Source of the DNA: Rhodocyclaceae bacterium
GTDB taxonomy: Bacteria; Pseudomonadota; Gammaproteobacteria; Burkholderiales; Rhodocyclaceae
Length of the DNA: 64,000 bases
Assembly (NCBI GenBank): GCA_016791105.1
Contig: JAEUNM010000083.1
Span: forward strand, 35,490 to 99,489
Reading direction: 5' to 3'
The position numbers were made by a program, and so were the translations under genes. The notes under the pieces are model-generated. The model did not search any database and was not told the DNA's origin. It saw only the letters and a program-made list of their open reading frames with translations. Shown here in pieces: positions 46,358 through 54,057 of this stretch (position 1 is its first letter; each line of letters begins with the position of its first letter).

Positions 46358-47527
46358 CTATTGCTGTTCTGCCGGCTCGGGCAGCGCGGCCTTGATGGCC
46401 GCATAGTCGTATTCGAGCGGCGGAAATTCGCGCACCCAGGGCGGCATTTTCGCGAGCGCCATTTCGAGCGCAGCCACGCGGTCGGCTGCCGCGGGGTGGG
46501 TGGATAACCAGTCCGGCATGCGGGCAGCGTGGCTTTCGGATTTTTTCATGAAATCCACCAGCCCGGCGGGATTGATGCGGGCGGCCTCCAGCCTGTCCAT
46601 GGCGTTTTGGTCGGCCTCGGTTTCGGTGGCGCGGGAAAATTTCAGATCGGTCGCTTCGCCCGCCAAGGTGGCGAGCGGGCTACTGCCACCGAGCAGCAAT
46701 TGAAACGCGGTAGTCAGGCCGGCCGAGCGCACCAGACTGCGCAGTCCGTGGCGCAATTCGACGTGACTGATTTCATGTGCGAGCACCCCGGCCAGTTCGT
46801 CGGCGCCGTCCACGGCGCGCAACAGGCCGCTATGTACCACCACGTATCCTCCCGGCAGCGCGTAGGCATTGACGGTGGGCTCGCTGATGACGCGAAATTC
46901 GTAGCTGTAGCGGGACTTTTTGGTGAGGCGCCGGCCCAGATCGGTCACCAGATCGGCAGCCGGCCCGCTAACGGGTTTCCACTTCGCGGCGTAGCGCCCC
47001 ATGATGGAGGCGCCCAGGCTGCGCTCATGGGCGATCGATATACGCGATACGCCCCAGTTCACGAGTGCATCGAACTGCCACACCGCCAGCCCCACGACTA
47101 CCACCGGCAGCGCCATCAGTCCCAGCAACAGTGTGACCCAGCGCCGCGTTGCAGCGTCGCGGGCGCGGCTGCGCGTGCGCGAGCGCGAGCGGCCGCTTGG
47201 CGGCGGCGGCGCTTGCCCGCGGTGCGGCGCAGCGGTAGCCGCGATCAAATTTTCGACGTGGGCGCCGTCACTGACGGACAAGGCGAGCTGGGCTCCCTCA
47301 AAGCGCCAGGTAATTTCGCAGCGCCTGGTATCGAAGCCGTGGCGGCGCACACCGGCGAGACTCCAGGCTGCGCCCATCTGGCGGCCGTCGGGTGCCTGAA
47401 ACGTAAATCCCTCGCCATCCAGTTCGACGCTGACCGGCGTGCCGGTGGTGGCGAAACCGGGCCCGTAGGCCAGCGCGGGGAGGGTTTTTGCCGCCGCGCC
47501 GTGCTGGCTGTCCGCTGCTTCGGCCAC
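46358..47527 (-). CDS. M48-family membrane metallopeptidase
   Basis: A 389-aa protein. About 130 N-terminal residues fold unlike a peptidase, with a DUF-like strand-rich region and a Pro/Arg-rich linker, followed by one transmembrane segment (WVTLLLGLMALPVVVVGLAVW). The M48 peptidase domain carries the zinc motif VLAHEISHVELRHG and the third ligand Glu in ATETEADQNAMDRL. M48 enzymes degrade misfolded membrane or envelope proteins. Preceding residues YALPGGYVVVHSGLL are family-typical. It begins 3 bp after the AIM24-family gene, so the pair is one operon. Confidence 0.9.
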   Translation of the reverse strand: MAEAADSQHGAAAKTLPALAYGPGFATTGTPVSVELDGEGFTFQAPDGRQMGAAWSLAGVRRHGFDTRRCEITWRFEGAQLALSVSDGAHVENLIAATAAPHRGQAPPPPSGRSRSRTRSRARDAATRRWVTLLLGLMALPVVVVGLAVWQFDALVNWGVSRISIAHERSLGASIMGRYAAKWKPVSGPAADLVTDLGRRLTKKSRYSYEFRVISEPTVNAYALPGGYVVVHSGLLRAVDGADELAGVLAHEISHVELRHGLRSLVRSAGLTTAFQLLLGGSSPLATLAGEATDLKFSRATETEADQNAMDRLEAARINPAGLVDFMKKSESHAARMPDWLSTHPAAADRVAALEMALAKMPPWVREFPPLEYDYAAIKAALPEPAEQQ

Positions 47528-47530
47528 CGC

Positions 47531-48322
47531 TCAGTCGTCGCCCAGCAGACCGCCGAATAGTGAGCGCTCGTCGCTGGACGACCCGCCGCCGCCCTTGCTG
47601 GCCGGCGCCGCGGCGAATATGCGCGAGGCCAGGCGCGAGAACGGCAGCGACTGCAGCACGATGCGGCCTGGCCCGGTGAGGCGTGCAAAAAACACCCCTT
47701 CGCCGCCGAACAGGGCCGTTTTGATTTTGCCGACGTATTCGATGTCGAAATCCACACTGGGCTGCAGTGCCACCACGCAGCCGGTATCGACGCGCAAAGT
47801 TTCGCCGGACGCCAGATCGCGCGTATGCAGCGTGCCGCCCGCGTGCGCAAAAGCCAGGCCGTCGCCTTCCAGTTTTTCCATGATGAAACCTTCGCCGCCG
47901 AAAAAGCCCGCGCCCAGGCGCTTCTGGAAGGCGATGCCGATCGACACGCCGCGCGCCGCGCACAGGAAGGCGTCCTTTTGACAAATTACCGTGCCGCCCA
48001 GTTGCGCCAGATCGAGCGTCAATATGCGGCCCGGATAGGGCGCCGCGAACGCCACCTTTTTCTTGCCGCTGGCGCGGTTCTCATACACGGTCATAAACAG
48101 CGACTCGCCCGTCAGCAGGCGTTTACCGGCGCCGACGAGCTTGCCGAAAAACCCGCTTTGCTGGGCCGATCCATCGCCTAATATGGTGTCCATGGCGATA
48201 CCGTCTTCCATGTACATGAGGCTGCCGGCTTCGCCCAGTGCAGATTCGCCCGGATCGAGTTCGATCTCGACGAATTGCATTTCCGAGCCGTAAATTTGGT
48301 AGTCGATAACATCCATGCCCAT
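47531..48322 (-). CDS. AIM24/TIGR00266 family protein
   Basis: A 263-aa protein from ATG 48322 ([26 protein letters not shown]), with GGGAGA upstream. It has the double-stranded beta-helix of the TIGR00266 family: [35 protein letters not shown], and the glycine-rich [16 protein letters not shown] and [15 protein letters not shown] repeats. The C-terminus is Gly/Ser-rich. Function in bacteria is unknown; yeast Aim24 supports mitochondrial membrane organisation. Cotranscription with an M48 peptidase points to membrane quality control, as inference. Confidence 0.9.
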   Translation of the reverse strand: MGMDVIDYQIYGSEMQFVEIELDPGESALGEAGSLMYMEDGIAMDTILGDGSAQQSGFFGKLVGAGKRLLTGESLFMTVYENRASGKKKVAFAAPYPGRILTLDLAQLGGTVICQKDAFLCAARGVSIGIAFQKRLGAGFFGGEGFIMEKLEGDGLAFAHAGGTLHTRDLASGETLRVDTGCVVALQPSVDFDIEYVGKIKTALFGGEGVFFARLTGPGRIVLQSLPFSRLASRIFAAAPASKGGGGSSSDERSLFGGLLGDD

Positions 48323-48447
48323 ATTTGTTCTCCCGATCACAAGCCTGCGCGCGCCTCGCTGCGCGTCGCACCAAGGCGTCGCATTGTACCCTTGCATCCT
48401 CCCTACACACCGGTTGCCTCAGCCCCATTCAGCACGTGGAGGATGCG

Positions 48448-48882
48448 ATGTCCTTGCCCTGGATTAAGGCGCGCGCGCCGCTCGCGGCGCTGGTTGCGGC
48501 GCTGGTGCTCGCCACGCCGGGCTGCGCGCCGCTGCCGCCGGATGGCGCTACCCCGATGCAGGCAAGGGTGGTCGAGCGCCTCTATTTCGGGCGCGCCATA
48601 CCCGGTGGCGGCAGCGTGAGCGAGGACGATTGGTCCACCTTCGTCGCCCAGGAGGTGACGCCGCGCTTTCCCGACGGATTGACGCTGCTGCGGGCCGAAG
48701 GGCAGTGGCGCGACGCCGCCACCGGCGGACTGGTGCGCGAGCCCACCATGGTGCTGGAACTGATTCACGCCGGCGATGCCGCCACCGACGCGCGCGTTGC
48801 CGCCATCGCTGCCGCATACAAGCGCCGCTTCCAGCAGGACGCGGTACTGCGCGTGCGCGGCACGGCCGCCGTGGCGTTCTGA
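48448..48882 (+). CDS. DUF3574 lipoprotein
   Basis: A 144-aa protein from ATG 48448, with GGAGG seven bases upstream. A signal peptide with lipobox is visible (ALVLATPGCAPLPPDG; Cys about 27), so it is probably a lipoprotein. The mature part matches DUF3574: VERLYFGRAIPGGGSVSEDD, FVAQEVTPRFPDGLTLL, then RRFQQDAVLRVRG. DUF3574 proteins are small periplasmic proteins of unknown function. It is followed after 35 bp by the amine oxidase gene on the same strand. Confidence 0.85.
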   Translation: MSLPWIKARAPLAALVAALVLATPGCAPLPPDGATPMQARVVERLYFGRAIPGGGSVSEDDWSTFVAQEVTPRFPDGLTLLRAEGQWRDAATGGLVREPTMVLELIHAGDAATDARVAAIAAAYKRRFQQDAVLRVRGTAAVAF

Positions 48883-48917
48883 ACCGCGCCGGCACTCGCC
48901 GCGGAAAAGGAATGAAC

Positions 48918-50462
48918 ATGCCCGAACACTTGCCCATCCAGCCGTTGCCCGGGCGGCGGGAATTTCTGCGCCGCCTGGCTTTGCTTGCCGGCGCGGGGGC
49001 CACGCTGCCGGCCATGCGCGCACTGGCGCAGAATGCCGGCCGGCCGCTCGAGGTGATCGTGGCGGGCGCCGGCATGGCCGGTTTGTGCGCGGCCTATGAA
49101 CTCGAACAGCGCGGGCACCGGGTGAGCGTGCTGGAGGCGGATAGGCGCCATATCGGCGGTCGCGTGCGCACCCTGCGCTTCGAGCACGGCCTGTACGGCG
49201 AAGCGGGTGCCATGCGCATCCCGGAAAAGCACGCCCTCACGCGCCGCTACATCGCCCAGTTCGGCCTGCAGTTGCGGCCTTTCGTCATGAATAACCCGCA
49301 GGGCTGGTTATATGCGCGCGGCACCCGCGTGCGCGCCGCCGACGCGCTACGGCTGGGCGAGCGTTACGCGCTGGCGCCGGACGAACGCGGCAAAACCGCG
49401 GACGAGCTTTGGTCGGCCAGTCTGGTGCGCCGCCTGGGCGAACTTTCCGCAGAGGAAAAAGCTGATCTGGCTAGCGTTACCCCGCAAACCCCGCGCGTGC
49501 GCGAGTACGATCAGCAGTCGCTGCTACAGTTGTGCCAGGCGGCCGGACTGTCGGACGAAGCTTGCGAATTTCTCGCCGTGGCGTACGGGCTGGAAACTTT
49601 GCTCGGCACGGCCGCCACCGAACACCTGCGCGAAGAACTGAATCAGGTGTGGTCGCTCAAATTCGACGAAATTGTCGGCGGTACCGATACGCTGGCGACG
49701 GCTTTTGCGCGTAGCCTGCACCGCCCGGTGCGGAGCGGCTGCGAAATCCACAGCATCACGCAGGACGCCGCGCGCGGCCGAGTTGCCGCGCTGTATCGCG
49801 AAAACGGCGAGGAGCGGAAAATCGAGGGCGATTACCTCATCTGCACCCTGCCTTGCCCGGTGCTGGCCCGCCTGCGCGTGGAACCCGATCTGTCCGGCGC
49901 CAAGCGGCGCGCCATCCGGCAGCTCAATTACGACAGTTCCACCAAAGTGCTGGCGCTCACCAACCGGCGCTTCTGGGAAATTGACGACGGCATTTACGGC
50001 GGTGGCAGCTTTACCGATTTGATCAGCGGCAGTACCTACTATCCGGCCGACAATGCGCAGGCGCGCGACCTGCGGGTGTCGCGCGCGCCGGCCGTGATGC
50101 TCGCCTCCTACACCTGGGGCCAGGGCGCGCGCCGCCTGGGCAGCCTCACCCACCCGGAGCGCAGCCGCGCCGTGCTGCACGAACTGGCGCGGGTTCATCC
50201 GCAATTGGCCGAGCGCGGCTCTGTGCTACGCACCGCGAGCTGGAGCTGGGATGCGCATCCCTTTGCCAACGGCGCCTTTGCCTGGTTCATGCCGGGCCAG
50301 CACAGCCAGTTGCACCGGCATATCGTGGCCGCGGAGGGGCGGATTTTTTTCGCCGGGGAACATGCTTCGCTCACCCACACCTGGATTCAGGGCGCCCTCG
50401 AATCGGCGCTGCACACGGTGGCGGAACTGCTGCAACAGGCTGCCAGCGAGGCCTCAAGCTGA
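48918..50462 (+). CDS. Tat-exported FAD-dependent amine oxidase
   Basis: A 514-aa flavoprotein; ATG 48918 is preferred over 48912 because AAAAGG then has proper spacing. It has a twin-arginine signal: GRREFLRRLALLAGAGATLPA. The Rossmann FAD motif follows as VIVAGAGMAGLCAAYELEQRG and then the Arg-rich GG doublet IGGRVRTLRF. The C-terminal FAD motif is IFFAGEHASLTHTWIQGALES. This is the flavin monoamine oxidase / L-amino-acid oxidase family, here a periplasmic enzyme oxidising an amine to an aldehyde or imine with H2O2. Substrate unknown. The upstream DUF3574 gene may be cotranscribed. Confidence 0.9.
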   Translation: MPEHLPIQPLPGRREFLRRLALLAGAGATLPAMRALAQNAGRPLEVIVAGAGMAGLCAAYELEQRGHRVSVLEADRRHIGGRVRTLRFEHGLYGEAGAMRIPEKHALTRRYIAQFGLQLRPFVMNNPQGWLYARGTRVRAADALRLGERYALAPDERGKTADELWSASLVRRLGELSAEEKADLASVTPQTPRVREYDQQSLLQLCQAAGLSDEACEFLAVAYGLETLLGTAATEHLREELNQVWSLKFDEIVGGTDTLATAFARSLHRPVRSGCEIHSITQDAARGRVAALYRENGEERKIEGDYLICTLPCPVLARLRVEPDLSGAKRRAIRQLNYDSSTKVLALTNRRFWEIDDGIYGGGSFTDLISGSTYYPADNAQARDLRVSRAPAVMLASYTWGQGARRLGSLTHPERSRAVLHELARVHPQLAERGSVLRTASWSWDAHPFANGAFAWFMPGQHSQLHRHIVAAEGRIFFAGEHASLTHTWIQGALESALHTVAELLQQAASEASS

Positions 50463-50533
50463 GCCGCAAAAGTCCGTTACACGACCATTCCACCTTCAGG
50501 CATACTTGCGTCCGAATTTCGTTGGAGAACAGC

Positions 50534-50962
50534 ATGCGACATTACATACGCCACCCGGTTGATTTGCCCATCCAGATCGGCGCACTAGGCCTTCCGGCCA
50601 CCAATGGGCTGCAAGGTTATAACGTCGGCTTCGGCGGGCTGGCGCTGTATGCCGCGGCCGAATATTCGCTCGGCAGCATCGTGCACGTGCGCATCAGCGT
50701 GGTGCAGCCGGAATTCAACTGCCAGGCGCGGGTGGTGTGGTGCCGCGCGTCCGGACAGGGCTGGGAACTGGGTGTGGAATTTCTCGATGCCGACGATGCG
50801 TTCCGCGTGCGCATGGTGGAGCAACTGTGCCACATCGAAAATTATCGCGCCGCCGTACTGGTGCGCGAAGGACGTGCGCTCAGCGCCGAAGAAGCGGCGC
50901 GCGAATGGATCAACCGCCATGCGGCGGAATTTCCCAATCCTGGCGTTGCCATCCTGCACTAG
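50534..50962 (+). CDS. PilZ-domain protein
   Basis: A 142-aa protein from ATG 50534, with GGAG upstream. The N-terminus MRHYIRHPVDLPIQI contains RHYIR, which fits the RxxxR c-di-GMP motif. The second motif, normally (D/N)xSxxG, reads NVGFGG, with Gly replacing Ser. The barrel ends with ELGVEFLDADDAFRVRMVEQL. A C-terminal helix region of about 45 residues follows. It may bind c-di-GMP with altered affinity, and the window also encodes an HD-GYP phosphodiesterase. It appears monocistronic. Confidence 0.85.
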   Translation: MRHYIRHPVDLPIQIGALGLPATNGLQGYNVGFGGLALYAAAEYSLGSIVHVRISVVQPEFNCQARVVWCRASGQGWELGVEFLDADDAFRVRMVEQLCHIENYRAAVLVREGRALSAEEAAREWINRHAAEFPNPGVAILH

Positions 50963-51192
50963 GTCGTAATTTTCTCGGCAGCGCCGAACCCGCCGCTGCC
51001 AGCCTGACGTTCCGGCCCCCCGCGCGCCCGCGCTGGACCAATCCGCAAACCTGCGGGCCGTTTCAACGCGCGCCAGCGCGGCTGCCCCAATTTCGCCACA
51101 ATCCGTCGCGGTATTGCCCCCCTCGCGCCAGTGCCGGGTCAGTCATGCGCCGCAACATGCGCTGCATGGACGCCTCGCACGGATCGAACGAC

Positions 51193-51456
51193 ATGAATTT
51201 TCCGCAACCCGCCGCGCTGCCCGGTTTGCGCCAGGTGGATCGCTGCCTGCGCCCATTTTTGCTTGCCGCCTGTTCTGCCGCCTGGCTGCTCGCGTTAGGC
51301 GATACCTTGGCGCTGCTGGAACTTGCCGGCTGTGCCTGCGCCACGACCGATACTCTGAATGCCGGATTGCATCCGTCGGCTTGCGGTGCCGGTGTCGATT
51401 TGCCATTTTTTTGCCACATTTTGCCCGCGTGGCACCAGATATCGTCGCTTTCATGA
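51193..51456 (+). CDS. Possible small cysteine-rich membrane protein
   Basis: An 87-aa frame from ATG 51193 (MNFPQPAALPGLRQVDRCLR) with one hydrophobic segment FLLAACSAAWLLALGDTLALL followed by a Cys/His-rich stretch (AGCACATTD, SACGAGVDLPFFCH). No family was recognised and no strong Shine-Dalgarno is visible. Listed because hydrophobic and cysteine patterns look protein-like; could be spurious. Confidence 0.35.
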   Translation: MNFPQPAALPGLRQVDRCLRPFLLAACSAAWLLALGDTLALLELAGCACATTDTLNAGLHPSACGAGVDLPFFCHILPAWHQISSLS

Positions 51457-51520
51457 CCTTCTTGCGGCGGTTTAATGCGAGCCGCCGCAAGGCCCCTCGT
51501 CAATAAACAAGAGAATTCGT

Positions 51521-51754
51521 ATGGATAGCAGCAATAGCATCAAGAAGCCCATCGGCCGCATGGCCCTGGTAGACCTCGTCGCCTATATTTTTCTGGCGAT
51601 CGCGATAGGCGTACTGTCCAGTATCGCACTGGCCGGCGCGGTGGTTTTGCTGGCGCAGAATTCCGAGCCTGCCGCGCGCAGTGCAGCAACGCTCGACGCG
51701 ATAGGCGGTACAGCGCCGCAATCGAGCGCCGACCTGCGCGCCCCGCGTTCCTGA
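51521..51754 (+). CDS. Small single-pass membrane protein
   Basis: A 77-aa protein from ATG 51521, with AAGAGAA upstream. Hydrophilic start MDSSNSIKKPIGRM, then a long hydrophobic helix LVDLVAYIFLAIAIGVLSSI-ALAGAVVLLAQ, and a soluble tail. No family recognised. It is the only clear frame in this interval and has reasonable translation signals. Confidence 0.5.
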   Translation: MDSSNSIKKPIGRMALVDLVAYIFLAIAIGVLSSIALAGAVVLLAQNSEPAARSAATLDAIGGTAPQSSADLRAPRS

Positions 51755-52248
51755 TCTGCCCCAGGCGCGGGCGGCAAGCCCGCGCCTTGTCCTGCCGCAC
51801 CGGCGCCCGCGACGCGGGCGCCCGAATCCCGTCTTTTCCTGACCCAGCGCCCGCCGGCAGACCTCGCTGTCCCGTCGGCGCTTTCCGTCTCGTGCCGATC
51901 GCGACATGAGCCATGCGCCAGGCCGCACTGCGCGGCCTGTTTTGCCGTGTGCATTGCTGCCCTGCAGATGCCTGTCCTGCCAGCTTTTTGACATGGTTTT
52001 GAGGCAATTTTGCGGCAAAGCGACAATTTCTTGCCAAAGCCGTGCGTTTTAATGCCAATACCGGACTGCCGATGGCCTGTGCCGACTACCTGGCCTGCTG
52101 GCACGAGTTGCCCTGGTTCTCGTAAAAGCGCCTTGCCGAGCCAGATTTTTTCCGCAAATCCGGCGAATTTCACATTTTTTTAATATCGACCCGGTTAAAT
52201 TAAACCCTGCGCGCCAAAACCGCGTGACCGCCTTGAGGAATAGTCGCC
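51755..52248. other. Intergenic region, no gene seen
   Basis: 494 bp. An inverted repeat at 51802-51822 may terminate the preceding small gene. The right end is AT-rich (cacatttttttaatatcga; ggttaaattaaaccc) and probably contains the promoter of the small gene at 52249. No other signal. Confidence 0.4.
51802..51822 (+). terminator. Perfect GC-rich inverted repeat
   Basis: Arms GGCGCCCGCG and CGCGGGCGCC separated by a single A, so the terminal loop must open a few pairs. A short T4 run follows after about a dozen bases. Possible terminator of the small membrane protein gene. Confidence 0.4.
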
Positions 52249-52449
52249 ATGAAATTCTGGTTCAACTCCAAATCCGCTACTCCCGACCTGTTTGAGGTCT
52301 CGCTGGGCGTGGAATGCGCCTGGCCCACCGCCGTGTATGGACGCAGTGCGAACTGCGCTGACGACAAGCCCGAGCAAGCCCTCGCTGGTCTGCCGCCTCA
52401 GGCCCCGGTGCAGCCCCCCGCCCGCCACGGTTCCGCCCAGCGGAACTGA
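52249..52449 (+). CDS. Small hypothetical protein
   Basis: A 66-aa frame from ATG 52249 (MKFWFNSKSATPDLFEVSLG), with GAGGA at good spacing and an AT-rich promoter-like stretch upstream. The C-terminal half is Pro/Gln/Ala-rich. No family was recognised and there is no membrane segment. Translation signals are better than the coding character, so expression is plausible but function unknown. Confidence 0.45.
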   Translation: MKFWFNSKSATPDLFEVSLGVECAWPTAVYGRSANCADDKPEQALAGLPPQAPVQPPARHGSAQRN

Positions 52450-52704
52450 GCGGCGGTCGCTGCACGCGCGGGTGCGGACAGCGCCCGCCGCGTGCGCATG
52501 CCATACGTCCGTCCGCCTCTGAGTTCCGCCCAGGCGCAGCCTTGCGCCTGAAATTTTCTTTCCCTGCCAAGTAGTTGCCTTCCCACCCCGGCCGCCGGCA
52601 CAGGGCGGCATGACATCGCGCAATACCCTCCGGCAAAATTTGCGTTATCGTGCCGCGCAAAATTTGCGGTGCGCCAATTGGCAGCCGCGCACTGGAGAAG
52701 CGGT

Positions 52705-54015
52705 ATGGGATGCGAATGGGAAAGTATCTGTCCGTCCAAGGACGGCGAAGATCCGCGCCTGGCGCGTGAGCTGACGCGGCGGAGCTATGCGCTCGTACTG
52801 GCCGGGGGGCGCGGCAGCCGGCTCATGCAACTGACCGAACAGCGCTCCAAGCCGGCGGTTCCGTTCGGCGGCAAATTTCGCATCATCGATTTCACGCTGT
52901 CGAACTGCATCAATTCCGGCGTGCGGCGCATAGGCGTGGCGACGCAATACAAGGCGCAAAGCCTCATCCGTCACATTCAGCGCGGCTGGAGCTTTCTCGA
53001 CGGACGCTTCGACGAATTCATAGACATCATCCCGGCCCAGCAGCAGACCGGCGACGAACATTGGTACCAGGGGACGGCCGACGCGGTATTCCAGAACCGC
53101 GACATGATTTTGCGCAACGAACCCGAGTACGTGCTGGTGCTGTCCGGCGACCACATCTACAAGATGGACTACGGCCGCATGCTGGCCCAGCACGCGCGCA
53201 AGAACGCCGATGTGAGCGTGGCCTGTCTGGCGGTTCCGCTCGAACAGGCGAAAGATTTCGGCGTGATGGGCGTGGATGCCGGCCAGCGCGTGGTGGAATT
53301 TCTCGAAAAACCGGAGCGGCCGCAGCCCTTGCCGGGCCAGCCGAAACTTGCGCTGGCCAGCATGGGCATTTACGTATTTACGGCGCAATTCCTGTACGAA
53401 CAACTCGAGCGCGATGCCGCGGACAGTTCATCCAGCCACGATTTCGGCAAAGACATCATTCCGTACTGTGTCGGGCGGCACAATGTGTATGCGCACAGCT
53501 TTGCCGACAGCGTGGTGGGCGGACTCGAATCCGGCGTGTATTGGCGTGACGTCGGCACGCTGGACGCGTTCTGGGAGGCCAATCTGGATTTGGCGAAGGT
53601 GACGCCCAAGCTCAATCTGTATGACGAATCCTGGCCCGTCTGGACCTACCAGGAGCAACTGCCGCCGGCCAAATTCGTATTCGACGACGACGGCCGGCGC
53701 GGCATGGCGGTGGATTCGCTGGTGTGCGGCGGCGACATCATCAGCGGTGCGGTGGTGCGCCGCTCCTTGCTGTTTTCGCGCGTGCGCATCAATTCCTACA
53801 GCCTGGTGGAAGATTCGGTCATCCTGCCGGCAGTGGAAATCGGCCGCAATTGCATCATCCGCCGCGCCATCATAGACAAACGCTGCAGCATTCCGGACGG
53901 CATGGAAATCGGCGTCGATAGGGCCGAAGACGCGCGCCGCTTCCACGTCACGGAAAACGGCATCACGCTGGTCACGCCGGCCATGCTGGGCCAGCGCATG
54001 CGCAACGTGCGCTGA
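52705..54015 (+). CDS. glgC: Glucose-1-phosphate adenylyltransferase
   Basis: A 436-aa GlgC from ATG 52705 (GGAG seven bases upstream); an upstream GTG at 52669 is less likely. It makes ADP-glucose from ATP and glucose-1-phosphate, the committed step of glycogen synthesis. Motifs: [16 protein letters not shown] nucleotide loop, [39 protein letters not shown] (catalytic Asp), SMGIYVF, and [19 protein letters not shown]. The C-terminal left-handed beta-helix follows ([19 protein letters not shown]). The N-terminal extension ([21 protein letters not shown]) contains regulatory arginines typical of bacterial GlgC. glgP follows 42 bp downstream. Confidence 0.95.
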   Translation: MGCEWESICPSKDGEDPRLARELTRRSYALVLAGGRGSRLMQLTEQRSKPAVPFGGKFRIIDFTLSNCINSGVRRIGVATQYKAQSLIRHIQRGWSFLDGRFDEFIDIIPAQQQTGDEHWYQGTADAVFQNRDMILRNEPEYVLVLSGDHIYKMDYGRMLAQHARKNADVSVACLAVPLEQAKDFGVMGVDAGQRVVEFLEKPERPQPLPGQPKLALASMGIYVFTAQFLYEQLERDAADSSSSHDFGKDIIPYCVGRHNVYAHSFADSVVGGLESGVYWRDVGTLDAFWEANLDLAKVTPKLNLYDESWPVWTYQEQLPPAKFVFDDDGRRGMAVDSLVCGGDIISGAVVRRSLLFSRVRINSYSLVEDSVILPAVEIGRNCIIRRAIIDKRCSIPDGMEIGVDRAEDARRFHVTENGITLVTPAMLGQRMRNVR

Positions 54016-54057
54016 GGCGGGCGCGCACACAGCGACGCGCCACGCCGGCCAGTCCAC

